From Lagopus muta (Eukaryota > Chordata > Aves > Galliformes > Phasianidae): DNA of 64,000 nt. Below are positions 9,313 through 19,354 of this stretch, in pieces (position 1 is the stretch's first letter; each line of letters begins with the position of its first letter). Below the pieces are notes generated by a model. That model searched no databases, was not told the origin of the DNA, and worked only from the letters and a program-made list of their open reading frames with translations. The stretch spans positions 44,794,967 to 44,858,966 of the forward strand of contig NC_064437.1 in the NCBI RefSeq assembly GCF_023343835.1. The letters are read 5' to 3'. The translations under genes and the position numbers were made by a program.

Positions 9313-10833
9313 CTGGATGCGAAGAAAAGCCCCCTGGCCCTTTTGGCACAAACTTGCTCGCAGATAGGAAAGCCGGACCCGTCCCCTTCCTCCAAACTCT
9401 CCTCGGTCACCTCCAATGGCTCCGGAGGCGACAAGGACTCCAAGTCGGGCCCCCTGAAGCTCAGCGACATCGGCGTGGAGGACAAGTCGAGCTTCAAGCC
9501 CTACTCCAAACCGGGCGCGGAGAAGAAGGAGCCGGGGGCGGCGGGCTGCGCGGGCACCCCCGCGGCGGGGGTCGCGGCCGGGGAGAAGTCGGGATTCCGG
9601 GTGCCGAGCGCCACCTGCCAGCCGTTCACCCCAAGGACAGGCAGCCCCAACTCCAGCGCCTCCGCCTGCTCGCCCGGGCTGCTGCCGACGGAGGGCAAAG
9701 GCGGGGAGGACAAGAAGGACTCGGAGAGCTGCGGCAAGAGCGGCGGCTCCGGCGCGGAGGGCGGCCCGGGCTCCGCTGGCATCGGCCACGGCCGGATTAG
9801 CGTGAGCTGTGCCGGGATTAACGTGGAGGTCAACCAGCACCAGGAGAGCGCGCCGGGCTCCAAGCCCATCGCCTCGGACTCCGCCTCCTCCTGCAGCAGC
9901 ACCACCGCCACCTCCTCCGCCTCCGTGCTGGGCTCGGGCCTCGTGGCCCCCGTCTCCCCCTACAAGCCGGGCCAGACCGTCTTCCCGCTGCCTCCGGCGG
10001 GCATGAGCTACCCGGGGACGCTGGCCGGGGCGTACGCGGGCTACCCGCCGCAGTTCCTGCCGCACGGCGTGGCCCTGGACCCCACCAAATCCTCCAGCCT
10101 GGTGGGGGCCCAGCTGGCGGCCGCGGGCAGCCTGGGCTGCAGCAAGCCGGCCGGCTCCAGCCCGCTGGCGGGCGCGTCGCCGCCGTCGGTGATGACGGCC
10201 AGCCTGTGCCGAGACCCGTACTGCCTGAGCTACCACTGCGCCAGCCACCTGGCCGGCGCAGCCGGCGCCTCCTGTGCCCACGACCAGGCCCTCAAGTCCG
10301 GATACCCCCTGGTGTACCCCACGCACCCCCTGCACGGCGTGCACTCCTCGCTGACCGGCGCCACTCCTCCCTCGCTGGCCGGCCACCCCCTGTACCCCTA
10401 CGGCTTCATGCTCCCCAACGACCCCCAGCCGCACATCTGCAACTGGGTGTCGGCCAACGGACCCTGCGACAAGCGCTTCGCCACCTCGGAGGAGCTGCTT
10501 AGCCACTTGCGGACCCATACTGCCTTCCCGGGCACCGATAAACTCCTCTCCAGCTACCCCAGCTCCTCGTCGCTGGCCAGCGCGGCGGCCGCGGCCATGG
10601 CGTGCCACATGCACATCCCCACCACGGGCGCCCCGGGCAGCCCGGGCACGCTGGCGCTGCGCAGCCCGCACCACGCTCTGGGACTCGGCAGCCGCTACCA
10701 CCCGTACTCCAAGAGCCCGCTGCCCACCCCCGGCGCGCCCGTGCCCGTGCCCGCCGCCACGGGACCCTACTACTCCCCTTACGCACTGTACGGGCAGAGA
10801 CTCACCACAGCCTCGGCGCTGGGCTACCAGTGA
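9313..10833 (+). CDS. ZNF503: ZNF503 coding exon 2 (residues 104-609), NET-family zinc-finger co-repressor
   Basis: This exon continues the frame after the acceptor TTCCTGCAG (AG at 9311-9312) and ends at TGA 10831-10833. Visible parts are the Sp motif SPLALLAQTCSQIG (109-122), FKPYSK (164-169), a buttonhead-like Cys box CRDPYCLSYHC (402-412), one atypical C2H2 finger with Cys479, Cys488, His501 and His505 (C-x8-C-x12-H-x3-H), and the conserved end YYSPYALYGQRLTTASALGY before a final Gln. The rest is low-complexity Ser/Gly/Ala/Pro sequence. Family knowledge: NET proteins are nuclear repressors that recruit Groucho/TLE and histone deacetylases, and Nolz-1 acts in hindbrain, striatal, eye and spinal motor-neuron patterning. 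The paralogue ZNF703 is excluded by sequence such as HICNWVSANGPC and MACHMHIP. At 609 aa it is shorter than mammalian ZNF503 (about 646), mainly because the Gly and Ala runs are shorter. GC content is very high. Confidence 0.96.
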   Translation: MDAKKSPLALLAQTCSQIGKPDPSPSSKLSSVTSNGSGGDKDSKSGPLKLSDIGVEDKSSFKPYSKPGAEKKEPGAAGCAGTPAAGVAAGEKSGFRVPSATCQPFTPRTGSPNSSASACSPGLLPTEGKGGEDKKDSESCGKSGGSGAEGGPGSAGIGHGRISVSCAGINVEVNQHQESAPGSKPIASDSASSCSSTTATSSASVLGSGLVAPVSPYKPGQTVFPLPPAGMSYPGTLAGAYAGYPPQFLPHGVALDPTKSSSLVGAQLAAAGSLGCSKPAGSSPLAGASPPSVMTASLCRDPYCLSYHCASHLAGAAGASCAHDQALKSGYPLVYPTHPLHGVHSSLTGATPPSLAGHPLYPYGFMLPNDPQPHICNWVSANGPCDKRFATSEELLSHLRTHTAFPGTDKLLSSYPSSSSLASAAAAAMACHMHIPTTGAPGSPGTLALRSPHHALGLGSRYHPYSKSPLPTPGAPVPVPAATGPYYSPYALYGQRLTTASALGYQ

Positions 10834-10933
10834 GCGGCGCGGGCGGGAGGGAGGGGGAGGGAGGGAAGGAGGGAGGGAGCCCTCCGAACTCGGTGGAAGT
10901 CGGCAAGGAAAAAAACAAAACAACAACAACCAC

Positions 10934-10958
10934 AAAAAAAAAAAAAAAAAAAAAAAAA
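10934..10958 (+). repeat. Poly-A tract in the 3' UTR (25 A)
   Basis: A genomic A run about 100 nt after the stop codon. It could cause internal oligo-dT priming in cDNA data and mimic a poly(A) site. Confidence 0.9.
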
Positions 10959-11123
10959 CCCACAAAACAGAAATGGGACTTTTTATACGATAGTGTTCAT
11001 CTGAGGACTGGATCCGTGAGCACTGTATTTATTTATGTTAGCTTCAAGCGGGACAACGAATCATAAAGTGCATTACTTAACTGAGCTCAATAGGTAAAAG
11101 TGGAACACCCATTGTAGAATATA

Positions 11124-11129
11124 AATAAA
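11124..11129 (+). promoter_or_regulatory. Proximal polyadenylation signal AATAAA
   Basis: This is the first canonical AATAAA after the ZNF503 stop, 290 nt downstream, with a T-rich stretch following within 40 nt. It would give a short 3' UTR of about 310 nt. Confidence 0.55.
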
Positions 11130-11504
11130 AAGATAGAGGTCTTCTCTTTAATGTTACTTTAAAATTGCTATGATTGTATCGTACGTTCTTATTTAATGTC
11201 TCATTGAAACAACAAAAAAAAAATTTACATGCATGTTTGTTACTAAAAAAACAACTCGCAATTTGTCAGTTATAATTTCAAATTGCAATTATTTTTAAGG
11301 TGTATACCCTTGAAAGAGAATTGGTATTTTTTTGTATGTATTCTGGAAGAAAAACAAAAACAATTCTATTCCAAAAACCTCATTTGCCTTATTTTGTTCT
11401 TTAAAAGGAACACTTAACTATTTTTAATTTTTAAGTCCACCCTGTAACGAGGGTTAAGTAAGGTTTACGTCATGTACTAAAATAGACAATGTATCGCTTT
11501 AAAG

Positions 11505-11510
11505 ATTAAA
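11505..11510 (+). promoter_or_regulatory. Distal polyadenylation signal ATTAAA
   Basis: This is the common variant signal ATTAAA, followed by TTTGATGTATTAAG and then a long T run. It would give a 3' UTR of roughly 700 nt. The choice between the two signals needs RNA ends. Confidence 0.45.
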
Positions 11511-11530
11511 ATTCCGTATATTTGATGTAT

Positions 11531-12200
11531 TAAGAGGTTTTATTTTTTTTTTTTTTTTTTTTTTTTTCATACGCTTGGATTCTGTTATAAACCCGAGTAG
11601 GTCTTGGATAAAGGTGGTCGCTACTTTCTCCTTCAGCGTTTATTCAATTTTAATTAAAAATTATTTAAAAAAAAAAAAAAAAGAAAGAAAAGAAGGAAAA
11701 GTAAGGGTTTTTTTTTTTTTAATTATTATTATTATTGCAACCCCAGGGCTCTCTTAAAAAAAAAAAAAAAAAAAAAAGACGAAAAGGTTGTTTTTTTTCT
11801 AAATCTTCCCCCCCCCTTCAGTAGAGCTGGTGGGCACGGATCGAGCAGGCCGAGGTTCACTGCCATCTCTGCCCCTTTCCAGAGGAAAATGAACTTTTTT
11901 CTTTTTTTTTTTTTTCTTTTTTTTTTTTTTTCCCCCTCTCAAAAGAGCGTTTTACTGTGAAAACCGTTTTCTTTTCGATGCGAGCTTCAATTAACAGGCG
12001 GCGTTCCTTCTTTAGGAAGAGACGCGGGGAAGGCAGCACTGTTGGTAAAAGAGTAAGAAGATTATCCGAAAGCTTTTTACAGTGTAACGCGTAACCATTC
12101 ATCTCCTTTTCTAAGTGAGAAGTTCCGAAGTAATTGGGAAGCGCTATTTGATCTCACCCGGTTATTTTCAACTTCTTTCTTCAGTTTGTGCCGCAGTGGG

Positions 12201-12231
<31 letters not shown>

Positions 12232-12300
12232 AAGAAAATAATAATAATAATAATAAAATTGGACTGCTCTGGGAGCTGCTTTTCTTTTAAGAAGAAGGGC
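11531..12300. repeat. Cluster of homopolymer tracts downstream of ZNF503
   Basis: T25 at 11543-11567, A16 at 11667-11682, T13 at 11708-11720, A22 at 11756-11777, a T-rich block at 11895-11931, A29 at 12201-12229, then (AAT)n to about 12256. No gene. Confidence 0.85.
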
Positions 12301-13330
12301 CGGGGAGGAAGGATCCCAGCAAACCGCCCGCAGCCGGGAGCGATGCCGAGGGCCGCCCCGGCCGCGTTGCTGCCCGCCCGGCACAGCCCCGCCGCGGCCA
12401 GGAGCAGCCGCCGACACCGCGCCGCACGCGTTGCACCGCGCCGGTGGGAAGAGCGGCTCCGCGCCCGCGGACAGCCGGGTTCCGCGCCCTGCCCGCGGCC
12501 GGCCCGACGCATGGCGAGCGGCGGCCGGGCTCGGCGAGAAGTCGGCCTGCCTCCCTTCTCCCGCATCCCCCCGATACAATTACTGTTCAAAGTTTCCCGC
12601 GGTGTCCAGATGCTAATTAGTCTAATACATTTACTCCAGATAATTAGTACGAGTTAGCGTTAACGTGCAGAGCGGAGAGGAGCGGGCGGCTAACGAAGGG
12701 CCGGCGTTCTCCCGGCCCGGCTCGGGTCGGCCCGGCTCGGAGCGGGGCCGCACAGGGCTCGGCGGGTGCTGAGCGGCTCTTTGGGAACGCTGCTCCGCCA
12801 TCGGCACGGAGCGGCTCGGCGCTTTCACCAAGTGGTGGTTCCCTTCCCCCCACCCCCTTAAATGGGAAAAGGAGTAGCGCGTAGCGCCGGTTTGGGGAAT
12901 GTAAAACGAGCTCTCGTTGTGAACTGATGAGTTCGGGGAAAGGAGAGAAGGGCAGCGCCGTTAACCGCACCGAGCAAACTTCACTGATAAAACGCATCGG
13001 CCGCGAGCGGGGCCGAGAGGCGGCAGGAATCGGCGGGCAGCCGAGCGGCGCGGCACCAACCCAGCCCCAGCCCTGCCACAGCCCGGCTTCGGGCCCTCCG
13101 CCACCCGCAAGTCGGGGAAAGGGCCACTGCGGCTCTAGCGGGGCGTGCGAGCCCGGTGCCGTTAACGGCGATCAAAAAGCACCGCCGCTTCTCCGCACGT
13201 ACTCCACAATTAGAGATTTCTAACAGCTGCACCTCCGACTCCGCTCGCTGCAATCCGTCAGCAGCCAGGTGTTGGGGTCTGTCGGAGGGAGAGCGGGGGA
13301 GTTCCGTGCGCCGGAGCCTTAATTGCAGCG
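12301..13330. other. Orphan CpG island 1 downstream of ZNF503
   Basis: A GC-rich, CpG-dense block without a coding gene, interrupted by a short AT-rich segment (12580-12660) that carries two TAATTA cores. It may be a promoter for a non-coding RNA or a CpG-rich regulatory element of ZNF503; the sequence does not decide. Confidence 0.55.
12614..12646. promoter_or_regulatory. Two TAATTA homeodomain cores inside a CpG island
   Basis: TAATTA at 12614-12619 and 12641-12646, with CTAATAC between them, inside otherwise GC-rich sequence. This is a typical Q50 homeodomain core, 27 bp apart. Confidence 0.35.
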
Positions 13331-13379
13331 CTGCGGCTCCCAGCTATGAAAGTTGTGCGCGAGGGGTTCTGATGCGAGT

Positions 13380-14080
13380 GATAAAATGAGCGCTTAACGT
13401 TATTATTGCCGTTCTGCTCAGATACTGTCAGCGACATTAATGACAAATGGAAACGGCTTATTTTATATGGAGAGCAGTGCTAAGGAGGGCTCTTTCCCCG
13501 GCTTGTTAAATATTTGACCTGGCAAGTGTCACGGAGGATTTTGATATTAATCTAGGAAATTCGCTATTTTTTCTAATGGAGATTGACTTATGGACATTAA
13601 TGTTTTTAGGTAAAAGGGCCGCGTTTGTTATTTCGTTCTCCCGTTCCGACTAGCTGGATGGCTCGAGGAGCTGACAGCAGCCGCTGGTCCATGCCACCGA
13701 ACTAAAGTAATTTCACAGTGAAAAACCAGCTCGGGAGGACAAGCAACAGAAGGGCAAAACCCATCACAACCCCAAACTCAGATCGATCTGACCGGAGTCA
13801 GGCATACATTAGTTTGAATTAAACAGTTTCATCTTCCTCACAAATCTTTTTTGAACACTAAAGATAAACTCATGTAATATTTAAATCAACTCCTGTCAGA
13901 CGCTAAGTGCAACCGAAGAACCAAAATAAAAATTAATGACTTTCCCGGCGCTGTGCGAGGCTCGCTCTGGGTGCCGCTTCGACAAAATACTTCTGATAAG
14001 CGACGCTTAGAAAAGAAGGGTTCTGTTTATCTTATCTATGGGGAAATGTAATTAAGCTGGTTTTATGAAACAATAAAACA
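13380..14080. promoter_or_regulatory. Candidate conserved regulatory element 13.4-14.1 kb
   Basis: AT-rich, repeat-free sequence between CpG-rich blocks. It contains several ATTAAT and TAAT cores (for example GACATTAATGAC, GATATTAATC, GGACATTAATG) in the first 240 nt. It is enhancer-like by texture; no coding potential. Confidence 0.35.
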
Positions 14081-15519
14081 CAGACTCCACAGACAGCAAA
14101 GGAGTTCCTGCAGTATATCTCGGCCTATATGGGCATATGTATCTTGGCTTGTGTGCGCAGGTCGATACCGAACACACACATACATGTTTGCCTTCCTCAT
14201 TTCCGAGCAGTAAGCAGACGGTGGAGATGAGCACGGGGATGCCTCTGCGACGGGGGGGATTTACTCGGCGATAGGAGGCCCCGTTTTGTGGGATGGGGAA
14301 GTCGCTCCCCGCCACCTCCAAACCCGCCCTGAGCGCTGCGGCCCCGCTTCCCTGCGCCGGGACTTTGCTGAGCCGTGCAGGGTGTGAGCGAGATGGCCCA
14401 GGCAAGCGCAGCCCGGAAAGGCCCAGGCTGGCCCGAACAGGAGCACACGTGCATTCCTGTTCTCGGAAATACAGACCAAATTCTACTCTTTTTCATTTAG
14501 AAAAGACGGAGGGAAATACTGCCTTTCTTTTATACTATTGGCTTTCACTGCAGGCTTTCGGTAGGGCGCCTTTTGGTGTTGTTGTTTTGTTTTATTTTGT
14601 TTTTTCTTCCTAAAAAGAGCGAATTTGAAGTTGGAAAAGATCTGGAGACGGCATCACCAGCTCTCCTTTCCATCCGGGCCACGAGAATTGCCCCGTTCAC
14701 TTCCAGCCCCGAGCTCACATGCTGCCCGACGGTCCCTCAGCCCCGGGAGGAGGTGGCGAATCCCCACTGGGGCTTTCCCACAACTCGTTTCTTGGCAGCT
14801 GGGGGCAGATTCCCTTTTCACATTAAAAAAATAAAAATAAAAATAAAATATTGCGAAGAAGTATAAAGGCGTCAAAAGAAAAAAAAAGACAGATCCTAGC
14901 ACCGAAAGCTCTCACCTCTCTGGAGGTACACTGCTTAGGCAGCAGCGACGGGGCTGAAATTTGAGCGCGTTGCGCATTCGGGTTGTGCATAAACACGGAG
15001 AGGCCGTCCCGGTGCCGGCACTCCCAGCCGGGCCCGCCAGGTACTGCAATACGGACCCCTCTGGCCGCGGACCGGGGAGAGACCTCTCGGCGCTGCGCGG
15101 GGTTCCTCCTGCCCTCATGTCTGAAATCCGTCCCCGCTCCCCCTCGCAGCTACCCCGCCTGTCCCCTGCGTGGAACAAAGCGAAGCCGTTCAGGCTTTGG
15201 ATATTGCAAGAAGCCTTGTGTGTGTTTTATTATTATTATTATTTTTAAGTCTTCAGATGAATTAAAGACAACCTGACAATGCTGTCATCTGTCTTCAACG
15301 TCACATCAAGGCAAGCAGTAATGATAACAGAGCAGCAGAAGGACGCCTACTGAAACCTGGAGGATATATATACGCATACATACACACGCATATATATATA
15401 TATTCCTCAGAACAGTTCGAAAGAACAAAATTAGATCGCTGTTCTTAGGCCATCGCGGTGAGAACGTCCAACAACGATTTATATTTAAGCAACAGCCTCA
15501 CATTTCCCTCTCTGCTCTG
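14081..15519. other. Intergenic sequence, mixed GC, with AT microsatellites
   Basis: GC-rich patches near 14230-14420 and 14990-15170, (ATT)n near 15228-15243, and a TATA/CATA repeat near 15363-15402. No gene or mobile element recognised. Confidence 0.5.
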
Positions 15520-15990
15520 CGAGGTGCGTGCTCTTCGGTCCTCACCACCTCTGCGGGAGGAGGACGGGCGGCCGCACCTTCTGTTCCTCAACTACTACGA
15601 CCAAATGGGAACCCGAACGCGCCGCCTTCCCCCTCCTTGCCCTCGGGCTCTCGCTTCGCCCAGCGGCCGCTCCCCCGAGATGAGGGGCCCCGAGCCCCCC
15701 GGGGCGGCGGCGTGCAGGAGGCGGCTCCCTTTGTCTGCGGCCCGGCGGGGCCGTGCCGGTAGCGGGACGGCCGTGGGGTCCCGCCCGCCAGGCGGCGCTG
15801 CCGGGCCCGCCCCCGCGGGGCGCTGCGGAGGAGCGCGCCCGCTCCGCTCAGGGCGCCGGGCGCTGCTCCCCCCGGCCAGGCCGAGCCCCGCGGCCCCGGG
15901 CAGAGCGGCGGAACCGGGCGGAGGCGGCCCGGCCATAGCGAGATTGCGTGTGCGGGGGCGGCAGGGATCGCGGGGCTCATCCGAAGGGAA
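15520..15990. other. Orphan CpG island 2
   Basis: The densest CpG sequence outside the gene, about 4.7 kb after the stop codon. The frame of nearly 200 codons on the + strand here has no recognisable domain and is matched by open frames on the other strand, as expected from GC-rich DNA. Confidence 0.6.
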
Positions 15991-16055
15991 GTATCGCGGC
16001 GTAAATGGATTTAGCGAGATGGAAGCAGATAGGCCGGACTAAGGAGGGAGGGTAT

Positions 16056-16076
16056 GGGGGGGGGGGGGGGGGGGGG
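16056..16076. repeat. Poly-G run (21 G)
   Basis: Uninterrupted G run preceded by GGAGGGAGGG. It is a G-quadruplex candidate and also a likely sequencing trouble spot. Confidence 0.85.
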
Positions 16077-16079
16077 AGA

Positions 16080-17060
16080 AGAGGGGGAAATGTGGCATTG
16101 GTGATTTTTTTTTTTTAAATCACTCTTGTAATCTCATTCAGTCTGAAGGGTAAATAAATTGCAGTTGTATGAAAAACAATTGGCGCTACATGTGTTCATA
16201 ACAGATGGGATCTTATCACAGTTTAACTGTAATAAATTCTGACTTCTGGAAATTGTAATCTTTGCTCCACGGTAGATGTTGTCTCTTTTCTGCTGTAATA
16301 ACAGCGCTGCAAACTTCTGCGAGCGAGCAGAAAAGTTTCGGCGCTGGCGCAGCTCAGCAGCCCCACATCCTGCGGCCGCCGCGCCGCCAGCGCTCTCCCA
16401 AAGTTTTGCTGAGAACGCCCTCGGAAATCAAAGGGAGAGAAAATGCTGGCGCCCAGGGAGGCGAACAGCTGATCCTGCCCCCGTCGGCGACGTTATTTAC
16501 CAAGGCCAATGATCAAGGCCTTTAAAAGACACGCAGAGCGGCGAAGAATGAGCTCTCTGTGTGGAGCAGCCCTGGCAAGTGACAGATCACGCTTCGCTTC
16601 GCGAGCGCAGAAAATGTCAGAGGAACGCAGCTCCCGAGGAAGCCGAGACCAAAGTTCAGATTAATCCCCCCGCGCTTCACATCACAAAATTAAAATATAA
16701 ATTTGAATAACTGCCGAAAGAATAAAATTATAACAATAAATTGCCAAAATTCACCGAGGCTGGGGACTAATTATTCTCCCCATCTCAGCTTCCCACTGCT
16801 GTTTATCAAGTCACAGGATAAATGCTTGTAAATCCATTCCATTTCCATAAATTCTCTCACCGCCTTCTTTTTGGCCAATGCTTTTGCAACATTAATTGAT
16901 TTTATTGCACTTTCTGAAGTCACTGTATATTACGCTCAAGCAAGTTTGCTCTGAAAGCGTTGCTCTTTCCATCGTCGCATGAAAGCGAGGAAGGGGAATT
17001 ACTGAAGCCACCACAGCCTCGAGTCTCCTTTTTTTCCCTGCTGTGATCTTGATGGCAAAT
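16080..17060. promoter_or_regulatory. Candidate conserved regulatory block 16.1-17.1 kb
   Basis: Long AT-rich, repeat-free stretches (16100-16320 and 16660-17060) around a GC-richer centre (16330-16500). Many TAAT, ATTGATTTTAT and TGTAATC cores. It closely follows the second orphan CpG island. Enhancer-like by texture only. Confidence 0.35.
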
Positions 17061-17408
17061 GCGAACTGCAAATTACGAGTTTCTAATAATCCGCGCTGTT
17101 ACAGAACACAGCCCCTGTATCGCCGGTGAGAAATTAGCACGAATCCCAGCGACGCGTTTCCCCATTGTTTCTAAACAGGGGGTGGGGTGGAGGGGTGAAA
17201 CGCTACTGAGCGACCGAGATCAAACAGACCGAGGAACACTTATGGAGTGAGTCATTACCGCTACTGGACGGACAGCAGTTATTTTTAGGAAAGGATTTTC
17301 GATGTATAACTGCAAGTTTAATTCTCCTTAGAAGTACACAGGCTCCACGTTGCACAAACCCTTCTTCCATTCCCTCTTAGTTTCTTTAGGAGTACTGCGC
17401 CCAACCAG

Positions 17409-17435
17409 CCTTCACCTGGGTCCACCAGGTGAAGG
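17409..17435. promoter_or_regulatory. Perfect 11-bp inverted repeat holding two E-boxes
   Basis: CCTTCACCTGG (17409-17419) and CCAGGTGAAGG (17425-17435) are perfect reverse complements around a 5-nt spacer. Each arm contains CACCTG/CAGGTG, the ZEB/Snail-type E-box. Confidence 0.5.
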
Positions 17436-19312
17436 TCCACTTGCTCAATACCAGAGATCGCCCTGTGCTCCCCGGCTGCACCCCGCCCCGAGCCGAAGCC
17501 GCCCCGCAGCCCACACCGGGCAGCTCCAGCCCCGCGGCTCCGGCGCTGCCCACGGGCCGGACCCAGCTGGGCTGTGTCCGCAGTGCACAGATGCACTTGG
17601 AGGCATGGGGGTGATGAGAGAGCCTTGTTAAATGGATGCAGATAACTACTGGAGGTGACAGAAGACATATGCAGGTTTCAGGTAGGACAGCAGAACTGCC
17701 GGTAAATACGAACCTACCCTTCCCATTGCAGGTTCAGCGTTTGTGCCCCACCCTTGATTGTCCAGCCTTTCTTCCCTCTCACACTCGCTGCTACCCGCTG
17801 AGCTGAAGTAGCAATCGGTTACCCTCCTGCAGCCCGGCACCGAGGTTCCCAGCCCTGCCAGCCCCGGCCCAGCCCACTCCTTTTGCCGGGGCACTTGTCC
17901 ACTCCCCCCTTCCCAGGGAGGAAGCACTGACTGGGGTGGCCCGGCCTTGAGGAAGTCACCTGGTGACCATGTCATCACCAAAAGGCCTTGCCGTTTTTGG
18001 CAAGCCCAGCAGAACCAGGGATTCCCAACCACTCAGTTCTTTCCAAGGCAAAGCCCCGTGGCTGGGAAAGCCTCTGGCACAGTGTATCCCACTGTCACAG
18101 CTTTAGAGGGATCCATTGAGCTGGGATTGGAACACACTGTGGAAGTGATTCCACTCCTGACACCCTGTTAGCCATCACAAGACACACATTTGCAGCTGCA
18201 ATATAATGTGTTTTCACTCAGGTCAGTAATCTTAGGACCAAATTCTGAAACCGACATCCAGCTGACATTTGCAGGAAACCTATCTCCCGTCTTGTGCAGC
18301 TCAAAGTGCCTAATCCTTTCTGGAGGAGATGTTCTCTCCTACCAGCAAGGATGAACTGCCAACATCACCTGCTGCTTTTTCTCCATGCCTTAAGCACTCA
18401 ATGCAGAACACATCAGTTCTCAGATCTGGAAGTCTTAAGCCCACAGTTCTCGCTTATTAGGGCTCCTAATCACTGGGCTATTCTCATGCGGGAAAAATCC
18501 CCACCCCTCCTTTGAAGGCATTTCACTTTGCATAAAAATGCACTAGGCCGGGGGAAGGAGAAGGAAGGAACGAGACTATTAAATCTGCTGGTTGCGGAGC
18601 TTGCCAAAACCTGGAGCTCCGGTTTCCCAGTCAGCGCTCAGAAGGAGATTTAATCAGGTTCCCACCAAGCCTTCCTTCACCCAAGAGATAAACGTTCTAC
18701 ACGAAAAAGAGATAACACTTTCAACTTACCCTTTGCATCCTAGATGGTAATTACAGAATTGGATATTCGCCTATTCAGGTAAAACAGCGATGCAACACTG
18801 ATCTGTACCCACTAACTTGTTAGATAAATAACAGAAACCTTCGAGTAATCCCTTCTTAAAGCAAGTCCGAGGCACCACTACATGTTAGGGGACAGCAACC
18901 TTTGCCTAGCAAGGCCTTACTAAAATTTTCACACCGCCTGCGTTGATTACACAGCAAATAAAAGGGGTAATGAGGTTCTTGTAGAAGAGTTGGCATTGCA
19001 TGGTAATGCAGTTCTCCTTTTTGGTATTTGTCAATTTGCTTCATTCCATATAGAAGCACGAGAGATCATCCATCCCATCCTATTGCTGCTCACCCACACC
19101 AATGTTGCGCTCCACAAGGAGCCACCAACAGACAGAGGCAAAAGCAGTCAAAAATGTTAGTTATCCCAACTGGCATTTTTCTGATTTTTTTTTTTTTTCC
19201 TGAGACTCCATTAAAAAAAACAAAAAACAAAACAAAACAAACAACAAAAAACCCATAATAGTACAGCCATTTGCCACAACAAAATACTTCAGCCTATGAC
19301 TCAAAAATGTTA

Positions 19313-19314
<2 letters not shown>

Positions 19315-19353
<39 letters not shown>
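19315..19353. repeat. Poly-T tract (39 T)
   Basis: The longest homopolymer in the window. No retrocopy body is recognisable next to it. Confidence 0.9.

Positions 19354-19354
<1 letters not shown>

Larger units (their letters stand above)
7540..11530 (+). other. ZNF503: ZNF503 transcription unit (approximate limits)
   Basis: The limits are approximate. The coding part (7941-10833) is certain; the 5' end is inferred from the CpG-rich leader lying downstream of two CCAAT boxes, and the 3' end from polyadenylation signals at 11124 and 11505. There are two coding exons, with GT at 8250-8251 and AG at 9311-9312. No other coding gene is visible in the window, so the gene has no close neighbour on either side. 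That fits a developmental gene isolated in a regulatory desert. Confidence 0.8.
10834..11530 (+). other. ZNF503: ZNF503 3' untranslated region (approximate)
   Basis: The AT-rich non-coding sequence after the TGA begins with a G-rich stretch (10842-10879), then CAA repeats and a 25-A run at 10934-10958. An AU-rich element ATTTATTTAT is at 11027-11036. Two candidate cleavage signals are AATAAA at 11124-11129 and ATTAAA at 11505-11510. A 25-T run at 11543-11567 marks the likely end of transcript-like sequence. Confidence 0.65.

Noticed and set aside
9313..10833. Gene being the paralogue ZNF703
   Set aside because: The finger reads HICNWVSANGPC, the start has SLSALRSS and the finger is followed by MACHMHIP, all as in ZNF503 and unlike ZNF703.
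9082..10965. 627-codon minus-strand open frame opposite ZNF503 exon 2
   Set aside because: Mirrors a very GC-rich real exon; sequence is Arg/Gly/Ala-rich with no domain and crosses the intron boundary and 3' UTR. A composition shadow.
15458..16042. 194-codon frame in orphan CpG island 2
   Set aside because: Gly/Ala/Arg/Pro-rich, no domain, with competing open frames on the other strand.
19315..19353. T39 run as the tail of a minus-strand retrocopy
   Set aside because: No poly(A) signal or gene-like body in the sequence to its right, and no flanking duplication seen.
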